A DNA stretch of 64,000 nucleotides, taken from contig NZ_CP046566.1 of the NCBI RefSeq assembly GCF_009740285.1, positions 4,068,658-4,132,657 of the forward strand. Direction: 5' to 3'. Positions 47,225 through 55,879 of the stretch are shown one piece after another (positions within the stretch are counted from its first letter, which is position 1; each line of letters opens with the position of its first letter). The position numbers and the translations under genes were made by a program. Source of the stretch: Phnomibacter ginsenosidimutans. Lineage in GTDB: Bacteria > Bacteroidota > Bacteroidia > Chitinophagales > Chitinophagaceae. The notes below the pieces were generated by a model. That model saw nothing but the letters and a program-made list of their open reading frames with translations. It was not told the DNA's origin and searched no databases.

Positions 47225-48580
47225 ATGCGCCTGCTACCCAAGCATACCAACAACGAAATGAGGTGGTACCTCATCCTGTTTTTGCTGGCCGCATTGGGTG
47301 GGGCGGTACGCAAATGGGGCACCAGCAGCGGGGCCGTTTCCAATGTGATCCTGGGTCTGCAAATGATTGTACCCTTTTTGATGGTGTATTTCCGCAGTCC
47401 CAACTGCTACACCCCATTCAGTCAGCACAAAATATTGCTGTTCTATTTTTTCTATATGGCCTTCCACGTCATTCACCCCCTGCAGCTCACGTTTATGCAC
47501 GGTGTGTTTGGCATCTTGGTACATGGTGGTTTTTGGCTGGGCATCTTTTACTATTTCTCCAACCGGCACCTCTTCGATCCCCGGCAATACATGAACCTCT
47601 TCCTCATCATTGCCATCATCGAAGTCATATTGGCCTTTGTTCAATACCAACTCCCTCCTAATCACTTTCTGAACAAGTATGCCAGCGATTTAATAGAAGT
47701 AGCCACCGTGGGTGATCGGGTACGGGTAACTGGCACTTTCAGCTTCCTCAGTGGCTATACTGCCTACACCATGTTTTTCGGTTTGATGATTTGGGCCATG
47801 ATACGGATGCGCCTGCCCCAGTGGATGATTTTTACCGCCATACCGGCCGGCCTCATTGCTACTTTCATGACTGGTTCCAGAAGTGGCTTGGTGATTTACT
47901 TTTTGTTTGTTGGGGGCATTTTGTTTACTGAATATCCGGCAGGAAAAATATTCTCCTTGCTAGGAAGGTTGGTCATTCCATCCATGATTTTTCTGGCAGT
48001 TATTTTGTTATACAAGAAAATCCCCATTTTCGAGCAGGCAGAATTGGCATACAACAATTTTATGGGGAGAGTAGAAGCCAACCAACGCTCTGGCGAACAA
48101 ACTGCCCGACTCTTAACAGACTATTGGTATTTGACCAATGGGCGATTTAAATACCCGATTACTGGTGTTGGTCTTGGAGGAACTTACCAGGGAGCCACAC
48201 AACTCTTTGGAACTAGCAGATACGTACAAGAGTTTGGCTATGTAGAAACAGAATTCAGCAGAGTGCTGTTGGAAGGAGGCTGGTTAGTCATTTTTTTTAA
48301 GTTAATATTAGGCCTCATAATGGCTATCAATCTATCCTTTGGCGGTTTTATGCGCTGGGCGGTCTGGTTCGTCGTCGCTTTTGGACAGCCCATTGTCTAC
48401 AACCCGCACAATGCTGCTTTTTTATTGCTCGGCATTATCCTCGTCGACAATATCATTTGGCGGCAAAAAATAGAACGCAAACACCAATGGGAGCAATACC
48501 AGATAGCACGGCAAGAAGCAGCTGAAACAACAGCTGCTGATGCCCAACCCGCACCCATCGCCATAGGCACAACCTCCTGA
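47225..48580 (+). CDS. Wzy/O-antigen ligase-like membrane protein
   Basis: 451 residues with about ten to twelve membrane helices and a large periplasmic loop containing GRFKYPITGVGLGGTYQG, similar to the Wzy_C/O-antigen ligase fold. It also has MTGSRSGLVIYFLF, with the conserved Arg-containing GSRSG motif. Could polymerise repeat units or transfer the glycan to a lipid acceptor. Its C-terminal tail is Ala/Gln-rich and cytoplasmic. In a locus with an ABC exporter a ligase role is as likely as a polymerase role. Confidence 0.8.
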   Translation: MRLLPKHTNNEMRWYLILFLLAALGGAVRKWGTSSGAVSNVILGLQMIVPFLMVYFRSPNCYTPFSQHKILLFYFFYMAFHVIHPLQLTFMHGVFGILVHGGFWLGIFYYFSNRHLFDPRQYMNLFLIIAIIEVILAFVQYQLPPNHFLNKYASDLIEVATVGDRVRVTGTFSFLSGYTAYTMFFGLMIWAMIRMRLPQWMIFTAIPAGLIATFMTGSRSGLVIYFLFVGGILFTEYPAGKIFSLLGRLVIPSMIFLAVILLYKKIPIFEQAELAYNNFMGRVEANQRSGEQTARLLTDYWYLTNGRFKYPITGVGLGGTYQGATQLFGTSRYVQEFGYVETEFSRVLLEGGWLVIFFKLILGLIMAINLSFGGFMRWAVWFVVAFGQPIVYNPHNAAFLLLGIILVDNIIWRQKIERKHQWEQYQIARQEAAETTAADAQPAPIAIGTTS

Positions 48581-48584
48581 TCTC

Positions 48585-49784
48585 GTGACAACACCTGCCG
48601 TTTTACTCACCCATCCGGGTACACAATACAGCCACGCACTGGCCGTTCAACTGCACCGCCATGGCCTCCTCTACCGCTTTGCCACCGGCATTGCATTTGG
48701 CAGGGAATATGGTTGGCTGCCCAAAGCCCTACAAACCCGCGTACTGCCCACCGTACCTGATGCCTTGCTACACCGCCAGTGGCGCACCGAATACCAAAGC
48801 CTGCGCCAAATGCGCAAAGGCGGCGATGCAGAAAGCATCCTCCACCAACGCAACCAACGCTTTCAACAGCAACTGCCCGATGACCTGCTGCAAACAGCCA
48901 ACTGCATTATTGGCTTTGATACCAGCTCCTGGATATTGGCACAACGGGCAGCGCAGTGGCAAAAAACCTTTGTGCTTGATGCCAGCATCGCCCATCCCCG
49001 CCTCAAAGAATCCATCTATGCCCAACTGCGGGAGCAATACCCGCAATGGCAGCAGCAACTCACCCCTAAAAGCGAAGCCCTCCTGCAACTCGAACAAGCC
49101 GAAATGCAACAGGCCACCCACATTGTAGCGGCTACGTCTTTTACCAAAAACAGCTACATCGCCCAAGGCATTCCTGCCGATAAAATCAGCATCAATCCAT
49201 ACGGCGTACATCTCACTTACTTCCAGAGCAAATGGGATCAACCGGTAGCTGAAAAACAGAAACTCATTTTTGCCTTTCTCGGCAGCATCAATGCCCGCAA
49301 AGGCATCCCCTGGTTGCTGAAAATATGGCCCGCCATTCATGCCCAATACCCGCAGGCAGAACTGCAGCTGGCCGGCTATGGGCAATGGCCGGCACAACTC
49401 CCCCTGCCCAAGGGCGTGGTACTCAAAGGCCCCATTCATCCCGCTGACCGGCTCGCTTTTTTACAGCAGGCCGATGTATTTGTGTTCCCCAGTTTTTTTG
49501 AAGGCTTTGCGCAAACCATCATCGAAGCCATGGCCTGTGGACTGCCTGTCATTACCACCACGCATACCGTGGGGCCCGAAGTGATAGAAAATTACCAGCA
49601 CGGATTTGTGCTCACGCCCGGCGATGATGCCGCCCTCACCCAGGCCATGCTTCATTTTCTGGAGCAGCCCGACAGAATCCGCCCCATGGGCGAAGCGGCT
49701 CGCCGGCAGGTATTGCCCTACAGCTGGGAGGCCTATGGCGATCGCTGGGCACAGATCATTCACCAACTGCTGCAGTCTTCATAA
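48585..49784 (+). CDS. Glycosyltransferase family 4
   Basis: 399 residues from a GTG 5 nt after the previous stop. The N-domain begins PAVLLTHPGTQYSHALAVQL. LIFAFLGSINARKGIPWLL and FVFPSFFEGFAQTIIEAMAC (E-x7-E) define the donor-binding domain, with VVLKGPIHPADRLAFLQQAD between. Intact and GC-rich. Acceptor unknown. Confidence 0.9.
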   Translation: MTTPAVLLTHPGTQYSHALAVQLHRHGLLYRFATGIAFGREYGWLPKALQTRVLPTVPDALLHRQWRTEYQSLRQMRKGGDAESILHQRNQRFQQQLPDDLLQTANCIIGFDTSSWILAQRAAQWQKTFVLDASIAHPRLKESIYAQLREQYPQWQQQLTPKSEALLQLEQAEMQQATHIVAATSFTKNSYIAQGIPADKISINPYGVHLTYFQSKWDQPVAEKQKLIFAFLGSINARKGIPWLLKIWPAIHAQYPQAELQLAGYGQWPAQLPLPKGVVLKGPIHPADRLAFLQQADVFVFPSFFEGFAQTIIEAMACGLPVITTTHTVGPEVIENYQHGFVLTPGDDAALTQAMLHFLEQPDRIRPMGEAARRQVLPYSWEAYGDRWAQIIHQLLQSS

Positions 49785-49786
49785 AC

Positions 49787-50967
49787 ATGCTACCGTTCAT
49801 TTTCATCCATACCCATCCCATCCAATACTTTGCGCCGCTCTACCAATACCTGAGCAGCAGGGGCATGGCCTTGCAGGTGTGGTACTGCGCCGATGGCAGC
49901 CGCCCCGATGGCTACGATGCCGAATTCGGGCAGGCAGTGCAATGGGACATTCCGCTACTCGAAGGATACGCTTATCGCATGTTTCCCAATAAAGCCAGCG
50001 CTGCACAGCAGGCCGACAAAGGCTTTTCCGCCTTTCACAACCCCGCCATGCTGCAAGCCCTGCAGCAAGAACCCCCAAGCATCGTAGTGGTGCATGGCTG
50101 GAACTACCGCACTTATGTACAGCTCTTGCAACAGGCCAAACGATATGGCCATCAGCTGGCTTTCAGGGGAGAAACCAATGCCGCCATGGAAATGGCCCGC
50201 CCCCGCTGGCAACAACTGCTGCGCAAATACACCTTACGTTACCTGCTGCGCCATGTTGATTATTTCCTCTACATCGGCCAGCAAAGCAAACAGTTCTATA
50301 CCCGGCTGGGCATACCGCAGCAGCAACTCCATTGTACGCCCTATGCCGTCGACAATCAACGGTTTCAACAGGCGGCACAGCAGCTGCAGCAATCTGTAGT
50401 ACGTGAGCAACTCCGATTGCCCGCCGACGCCAGTATTTTTTTGTGCTCGGGTAAATACATCGATAAAAAAGACCGATGGATGTGCTCCGTGCTTTTGCAC
50501 AGCTGCGGCAGCCGCTGTCACATTTACTGATGATGGGCGAAGGCGCCTTACGCCCACAAATGGAAGCATTCATTCAGGCCGAAAACATCGCCCACTTGGT
50601 TACACTCACGGGCTTCATCAATCAACAGGACGTAGCCCAATACTACGCCGCTGCAGATGCATTTATCATGAGCAGCGACTACGGCGAAACCTGGGGTCTC
50701 AGTGTCAACGAAGCCATGAACTTCGGCTTGCCCCTCATCCTCAGTCATCGGGTGGGCTGTGCCCCCGACCTGCTGCTGTCCGGCCAAAACGGTTGGCAAT
50801 ATACTTGTGCTGATGTTGATGCCTTGCAGCAATGCATGCAAGCATTCCTCCATACCGATGCCGGTACCCGTGCCGCCATGCAGGTACAATCGCTCCGGCG
50901 CATCAACCAATACAGTTTCGCCGTCATCGAAGCCACCCTGCGCCAGCTGGCGGCAGACAGCCAATAG
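49787..50967 (+). CDS. Glycosyltransferase family 4, one frameshift
   Basis: About 393 residues. N-domain IFIHTHPIQYFAPLYQYL; C-domain SIFLCSGKYIDKK, after which an A-run (50465-50470) is one base short; adding an A gives KKRPMDVLRAFAQL. Then VTLTGFINQQDVAQYYAAAD and SSDYGETWGLSVNEAMNFG with the donor-site Glu residues. Last gene of the main polysaccharide locus before the repeat island. Confidence 0.88.
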
Positions 50968-51109
50968 CTCGTAGCCTTTCTACAGCTTTTCTCGAAGGCC
51001 CCTCTTCACTGGCCTTCATTTCCCAACTTATTTATAGTAGTTAATCAGTACTTACATTTTCTATCTATCACAATCATAGATCTTTCAAAACCAGTAGTTT
51101 CTCTGCGTA

Positions 51110-51366
51110 TGAAAACGAAATGCGGCAATCCGGCAGAAGACTCCCTGCAACCTATTTGCATCTATGCAGCCCTCCGGAAATGCTGTATCCCATCAGCTGG
51201 CAAATGATAAAGCAGCTACACAGAGGGAGGCGTAGGCCTGGCCATCCCGATAGCTATCGGGGGCCCGGAGGGATCGGGTTGGCCTTGTCCCGATAGCTAT
51301 CGGGATTTTTTGGTACTTTTTTGCATCAAGGCAAAAAGTACAAGGCAAGCAGTATGCGCCATTTAC
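51110..51366. repeat. Long dispersed repeat, copy 1
   Basis: Shares about 140 nearly identical bases (from CGGCAGAAGACTCCCTGC) with copy 4 at 55514-55745, and ends like all copies with the hairpin GTACTTTTTTGC...GCAAAAAGTAC (51313-51341) and CAAGGCAAGCAGTATGCGCC. Confidence 0.8.
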
Positions 51367-51443
51367 TACAAGTGAAAAGCAATACAAAGCAATGCCCGCA
51401 ACCCACCATACATCAAGGCAAAAAAGTACAACGCCGCCGCCTT

Positions 51444-51463
51444 GGTTCGTGCCCTCACGAACC
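51444..51463. repeat. Short palindromic repeat, perfect copy
   Basis: GGTTCGTG-CCCT-CACGAACC: 8-bp perfect stem with a 4-base loop, preceded by CCGCCTT and followed by AATATCC, as in most copies. Confidence 0.8.
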
Positions 51464-51602
51464 AATATCCTCCAAACGCCTGTCATCCTATTCCCTTTCT
51501 TCCCCCAACCATCAACTACACACCACCAACCACCAACTATAACCGCCGCCTTGGTTCCAATCCTCACGAACCTATTTCCTAATCACACCAACGAAGCATC
51601 CC

Positions 51603-51642
51603 CACACAAGAAATCCTGCCATATGGCAGGATTTCTTGTGTG
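51603..51642. terminator. 40-base perfect palindrome, possible terminator of the XRE gene
   Basis: Arms of 20 bases (CACACAAGAAATCCTGCCAT and its exact complement) with no spacer. It lies 60 bases after the XRE gene's stop on the minus strand. There is no strong T-run, so termination is plausible but not certain. Confidence 0.5.
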
Positions 51643-51702
51643 TCGTAAAGCAATTAAATTCACATAAACGGACACAGCCAAAACTCGGCGTCATCCATAA
51701 AC

Positions 51703-52107
51703 TCACTTGGCTTTCAACAACCCCTCCAATCGCTGCATCATCGATTCCTTCTCCTGCAACATGCGTTCATACAACGCAATCTTCTCTTCGTGCAATTGAA
51801 TCAACTGCTCAATAGGGTTAACATTAAACGTTGGTGTATTACCAGTATTTAAAAAGGAGCCCTGATTGAACGTGTTCGAAATAATATTCACCGCTTTTTC
51901 TTCGTCAAAACTTTTAATCGCTTCCACCGGCACTTTCAAAAAAGCAGCAACATCCACCAGTATCTTTTCATCAATCTGTTCCCGTTGTTCCAACGAAGAA
52001 ACTGCCTGCTGGCTCAGCCCGAGTGAACTGGCCAATACATCCTGTTTAATACCCAGCATCTCTCGGAAACGCTTCACATTGCGGCCTTGGTGTATGGTCT
52101 TTTCCAT
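51703..52107 (-). CDS. XRE-family helix-turn-helix regulator
   Basis: 134 residues. HTH_3 domain at about 8-62 (VKRFREMLGIKQDVLASSLG, then LSQQAVSSLEQRE as the recognition helix). The C-terminal 40 residues are a coiled coil (LIQLHEEKIALYERMLQEKE), probably for oligomerisation. Divergent from the HEPN-type gene, with 162 nt between the two starts holding a promoter and a 15-bp palindrome. Relatives are widespread in Bacteroidetes and some govern toxin or defence modules, but the target is unknown here. Confidence 0.88.
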   Translation of the reverse strand: MEKTIHQGRNVKRFREMLGIKQDVLASSLGLSQQAVSSLEQREQIDEKILVDVAAFLKVPVEAIKSFDEEKAVNIISNTFNQGSFLNTGNTPTFNVNPIEQLIQLHEEKIALYERMLQEKESMMQRLEGLLKAK

Positions 52108-52111
52108 ACCT

Positions 52112-52142
52112 CAAATATAATCAGCAGCGGCACTATCCCAAA
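52112..52142 (-). promoter_or_regulatory. Promoter of the XRE gene
   Basis: On the minus strand: TTTG (52142-52139), exactly 19 bases, then TATATTTG (52119-52112), a full match to the Bacteroidetes consensus. The start codon at 52107 lies only 5 bases beyond, so the mRNA is probably leaderless or nearly so. Confidence 0.65.
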
Positions 52143-52197
52143 GCACTATTCTCCACACCAAGACTGTTGGTTTCGGCTGGTAAAATACATACGCTTT

Positions 52198-52212
52198 CTT
52201 GTATCATACAAG
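52198..52212. promoter_or_regulatory. Candidate operator in the XRE/HEPN divergent region
   Basis: CTTGTAT-C-ATACAAG is a perfect 15-base palindrome with 7-bp arms, the size expected for a dimeric XRE repressor, 58 bases before the HEPN-type start codon. Binding is inferred. Confidence 0.5.
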
Positions 52213-52269
52213 GCATATTGGTTCGGTACCGCACAGGCACACTGTTGCTTTACCGCTAAATACCACACC

Positions 52270-53793
52270 ATGACCTACCCAAAATCAATAAACACCCCTT
52301 CGCCACAAACTACACAAGCCGTTCCAACAGCAGCACCACAAAACAACTCCCAAGAATCCAATGTTCTCTATTGGCTGAAAACACAGCAACCAGCATTCTA
52401 CAACCTCTTCTACGAATGGAACAGTATTGAATCAATGCAAATAGGGCTTTGGCATTGGTTCCGGGCTGCTATCGACAACAGCCACAAGCCATGGCAATAC
52501 AACCCATCACACCTGCTCTACCTCCACAATCACCTCCAACAATTGTTGCACATTGCCCATCAGTACTGGCAACAGTTTGGCCAGCAAATACCGCCTGCCA
52601 CACACAACCATGATGCTGAGCACTGGCTGGCTAATGCAGAAACTATCTGTAAGCAATTCGACGGTAAAATCGTTTTCCTGAGCAAGGACGAAACCCGGGA
52701 ACCAATGCGGTTCTTCCACCGCCTTTTCCAAACCCGGCCGCTGGAAAAATGGAAAGAATTGCTCAGCAACTGGCTCGCATATGGCCTCAGCAGCAACAGC
52801 TTACTCAACAGCGAAGCAGCAGCAGAAATGGCCGCCGACCATGAATTGCTTCGGGGCCTTTGCGAAGCAGGATGGCTGCTCTGGCAGCAAACACAGCAAC
52901 AAAGCAAGGGCTGCACTGTAACGCAAACCGAAACAACTCACACTGACCTTCCTGCAGCCTCCCTGCACAATTACGCCCGGCAGGATGATGACCTACAGGC
53001 ACTCATCCACATGATTGTGGCCTCTATGCCGGTAGATTATATTTTTTTACTCGGAAAATTTCCCCTGCAACCCGAAGCCTTGGGCTACGAATATGACCTG
53101 TTAGTACTCACCACCCCAACACAACAACGTCCCGCACATGAACTGGAAAGCCTCATCCAAAACAGAAGCGAAGAGCTATCACCCGTAGCCGCAACCGTTA
53201 TGCAAACAGCACAGGTAGCCCAATGGCTCCAAAAAGGCAACTGGTACCTGCATCACTGCTGCGCTATCCACAAGCTTTGCTACAACAATACCGGCAATCG
53301 TCTGCCATACCAGCCCAATCCCGTGCCGCCCAACCACAACCTCATGCAACAACAATTTGACAACTTCCTGAGCAAATCAACAGGCTTTCTTACTGCAGCC
53401 ACTGCGCAAATTGAACAACAAGAATGGGCACTGGCAGCCTTTATGCTGCATCAATGCCTCGAAGCTGGCCTCAATGCCCTCATAACGCCCTTCTTACAAC
53501 AACGCATCAAAACACATAGTCTGCACAAACTCATCACCCTGGCCCGACACCTCATGCCCGGGCTATCCAACATGTTTCCCCGGTATACAGCCGCAGATGT
53601 CCAACAATTTCAGTTGCTGCAAAAAGCTTATATCCACGCCCGTTACAAAAACAACTTCAACATCACCGAACAGCAATGCCGCAACCTCTGGCTGCAACTA
53701 CATGGCCTGCTTCACCAACTACCCACTGCCTTTTCAATCGCCTTACAAACACATCTCCCGAATACTACACATCCGCACCATCAGTCAGCTTAA
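52270..53793 (+). CDS. Large protein with C-terminal HEPN-like domain
   Basis: 507 residues from the ATG at 52270; the open frame upstream overlaps the XRE gene and control region and is ignored. The C-terminal part (about 358-490) fits a Bacteroidetes-type HEPN domain: LAAFMLHQCLEAGLNALI, HSLHKLITLARHLMPG, and LQKAYIHARYKNNFNIT. A preceding stretch (about 254-282) with DYIFLLGKF and EYDLLVLTT resembles a degenerate nucleotidyltransferase strand pair. The first 230 residues, helical, match nothing I recognise. A canonical RNxxxH RNase motif is not evident. It could be a nucleic-acid-acting toxin/defence protein or a sensor. Confidence 0.65.
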   Translation: MTYPKSINTPSPQTTQAVPTAAPQNNSQESNVLYWLKTQQPAFYNLFYEWNSIESMQIGLWHWFRAAIDNSHKPWQYNPSHLLYLHNHLQQLLHIAHQYWQQFGQQIPPATHNHDAEHWLANAETICKQFDGKIVFLSKDETREPMRFFHRLFQTRPLEKWKELLSNWLAYGLSSNSLLNSEAAAEMAADHELLRGLCEAGWLLWQQTQQQSKGCTVTQTETTHTDLPAASLHNYARQDDDLQALIHMIVASMPVDYIFLLGKFPLQPEALGYEYDLLVLTTPTQQRPAHELESLIQNRSEELSPVAATVMQTAQVAQWLQKGNWYLHHCCAIHKLCYNNTGNRLPYQPNPVPPNHNLMQQQFDNFLSKSTGFLTAATAQIEQQEWALAAFMLHQCLEAGLNALITPFLQQRIKTHSLHKLITLARHLMPGLSNMFPRYTAADVQQFQLLQKAYIHARYKNNFNITEQQCRNLWLQLHGLLHQLPTAFSIALQTHLPNTTHPHHQSA

Positions 53794-53836
53794 ATTGTCC
53801 TCCCTCTCTTCACATTCCACCATCATCTATTACACC

Positions 53837-54376
53837 ATGTCACTCCAACACCTCGATGCACCAGAACAATTTCCGGCACTGGCCATGGCTGCCATTTGCC
53901 ATGCCTACACCGCTGCAGAAGCCCGCAGCATCCTGCAACAATGGATGATTACTGCCCTCATAGACGAAGCGGCAACAGTTGACACTTATGACAGCAAACG
54001 GCAGCTGGCCGACTTTTGCGAAGACCTGCAACAACTGCTCGAAGCCATTCGGCTGTTGCAGCAACAAACCAATCGCCGGCAAAAACAGCTCTTGGCGGCT
54101 ATGCCACTTCAAGCACGCCAGTGGCACAAAACCGCACAACAATCTATGCGGCTCAACCATTCCGAAAAACAACAACCCTTACAGCTCCTGCAACAGTTTG
54201 CAAGGCAATGGCCACAACCATACGTACACAGCACCTTGCTCAATATCCTCGATAGCGCCCTGCACCAGCCACGGCTTCAACAACACGACAATATCCTCTT
54301 TTACCGCATTCTCCTCGCAGCTACCCGTATCGCTCAGCTGCATTGCAATGAAAATGCCGATTCCCTTATTCAATAA
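53837..54376 (+). CDS. Unknown all-helical protein downstream of the HEPN-type gene
   Basis: 179 residues from the ATG at 53837, 43 nt after the HEPN-type stop and probably co-transcribed. Rich in Gln, Leu and Ala, predicted almost entirely helical (AAICHAYTAAEARSILQQWM, LADFCEDLQQLLEAIRLL), with no signal peptide, membrane segment or family motif I recognise. It could be a partner or antidote of the HEPN-type protein, suggested only by position. A longer frame from 53597 lies inside the preceding gene and is not preferred. Confidence 0.6.
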   Translation: MSLQHLDAPEQFPALAMAAICHAYTAAEARSILQQWMITALIDEAATVDTYDSKRQLADFCEDLQQLLEAIRLLQQQTNRRQKQLLAAMPLQARQWHKTAQQSMRLNHSEKQQPLQLLQQFARQWPQPYVHSTLLNILDSALHQPRLQQHDNILFYRILLAATRIAQLHCNENADSLIQ

Positions 54377-54415
54377 TCCGCCGCCTTGGTTCCTACCCTC
54401 ACAAACCAATGTATT

Positions 54416-54666
54416 CGCCCTTCTAACGGCTCATCAAAAAAAAGCCATGCCGCATCCCGGCAGAAGACTCCCCGCAACCACCTCGAATTTATCCAACCAG
54501 CCAGCAAATAAGGTATCCCACCAGCCAACATTCAATAATACCGCCACACAGAGGGAGGCGCAGGCACGCCTACCCGGCCGGAGGCATTCGGGGTAGGCTT
54601 GATCTTTTTTGGTACTTTTTTGCATCAAGGCAAAAAAGTACAAGGCAAGCGTATACGCCATTTACA
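54416..54666. repeat. Long dispersed repeat, copy 2
   Basis: Nearly identical to copy 3 from CGCCCTTCTAACGGCTCATC onward. The terminal hairpin GTACTTTTTTGC-ATCAAG-GCAAAAAAGTAC (54612-54641) has a perfect 12-bp stem. Confidence 0.85.
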
Positions 54667-54810
54667 ATAATTGAAGTAGGCCGCCCAAAAACCCGCCGCC
54701 TTAGTTCCTGACCTCCACGAATCAATTTCCCGCCAGCTACTAACATCCAACTTCAGTCATCTATCATCTAAATCTCTGCCTTGGTTCCTGCCCTCACGAA
54801 CCAATTCCAT

Positions 54811-55060
54811 CGCCCTTCTAACGGCTCATCAAAAAAAAGCCATGCCGCATTCCGGCAGAAGACTCCCCGCAACCACCTCGAATTTATGCAACCCGCCAGC
54901 AAATAAGGTATCCCACCAGCCAACATTCAATAATACCGCCACACAGAGGGAGACGCAGGCACGCCTACCCGGCCGGAGGCATTCGGGGTAGGCTTGATCT
55001 TTTTTGGTACTTTTTTGCATCAAGGCAAAAAAGTACAAGGCAAGCAGTATGCGCCATTCA
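54811..55060. repeat. Long dispersed repeat, copy 3
   Basis: Starts 395 bases after copy 2 in the same orientation. The perfect 12-bp hairpin is at 55007-55036. Confidence 0.85.
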
Positions 55061-55394
55061 ATACCAGTGAAGCGGGCAGCCAAACAATCACTTTTTCCTT
55101 TCCGCCGCCTTGGTTCGTGCCCTCACAAAAAAAATTTCCCATGCAGCAACCATCAACTACAAACCACCAACCACAAACCTTCATCCCCTTGGTTCCTTCC
55201 CTTACGCACCAATTTTCCTCCAAACGCCTGTTATCCCATTCCCTTTCTTCCCACAACCATCAACTACACACCACCAACCACCAACTATAACCACCAACCC
55301 CCTGCCTTCCCCCTGGATACTCCCTACATACGCCCTACATAATGCATGGGGAGTAGCACTTATCCACATTCGCCAGCACCATTCCTGCTGCCTT

Positions 55395-55414
55395 GGTTCC
55401 TGCCTCCAGGAACC
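55395..55414. repeat. Short palindromic repeat with compensatory change
   Basis: GGTTCCTG-CCTC-CAGGAACC. Compared with the usual GGTTCGTG/CACGAACC, both arms changed together (G to C and C to G), leaving a perfect stem. Confidence 0.8.
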
Positions 55415-55513
55415 AATATCCCGCCAACTACTAACATCCAGCATCAGTCATCTATCATCTAATCCCTTGGCTCCTGCCCTCACAAACCAATTCCATCGCC
55501 CTTTTAAACAGCT

Positions 55514-55745
55514 CATCAAAAAAACGACATGCAACAAACCGGCAGAAGACTCCCTGCAACCTATTTGCATCTATGCAGCCCTCCAGAAATGCTGTATCCC
55601 ATCAGCTGGCAAATGATAAAGCAGCTACACAGAGGGAGGCGTAGGCCCGGCAAAACAGCGGAGCAATTGTTTTGCCTTGATCTTTTTTGGTACTTTTTTG
55701 CATCAAGGCAAAAAGTACAAGGCTAGCAGTATGCGCCATTTACTA
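55514..55745. repeat. Long dispersed repeat, copy 4
   Basis: The left half matches copy 1 closely. The hairpin at 55690-55718 is one A short in the right arm, as in copy 1. Confidence 0.8.
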
Positions 55746-55856
55746 TCATTGAAGCAGGCGGCTTAAACACACACCGAGCCCGAGCAAAAAACGCCATGCT
55801 GCCTCTATGAGGTAAAAAAAATGCAATGCCTTCGCATCTTAGCATTCTGCCGCCAT

Positions 55857-55876
55857 GGTTCGTGCCCTCACGAACC
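55857..55876. repeat. Short palindromic repeat beside the epimerase stop
   Basis: Perfect GGTTCGTG-CCCT-CACGAACC, ending 4 bases from the end of the minus-strand epimerase gene. It could act as that gene's 3' hairpin. Confidence 0.75.
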
Positions 55877-55879
55877 AAT

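Larger units (their letters stand above)
50968..51702. repeat. Repeat island 1, between polysaccharide locus and XRE/HEPN module
   Basis: Holds one long dispersed repeat (51110-51366), two CCCGATAGCTATCGGG palindromes (51246-51261, 51289-51304), two copies of the GGTTCGTG/CACGAACC hairpin (51444-51463, 51553-51572), a CCAACCACCAAC tract (about 51520-51540), and a 40-base perfect palindrome (51603-51642). No gene is recognised. Confidence 0.75.
54377..55879. repeat. Repeat island 2, between XRE/HEPN module and the epimerase gene
   Basis: About 1.5 kb without a gene. It carries three long dispersed repeats (54416-54666, 54811-55060, 55514-55745), eight copies of the short hairpin repeat (54388, 54703, 54783, 55112, 55191, 55395, 55469, 55857), and CCAACCACCAAC tracts (about 55150-55295). 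Short frames here (ending CASLCVAVLLN or similar) are repeat-derived. Confidence 0.8.

Noticed and set aside
54434-55083. Two similar small minus-strand proteins (about 75-84 residues)
   Set aside because: They are read from copies of the long dispersed repeat, have no start context or family match, and end inside the repeat hairpins.
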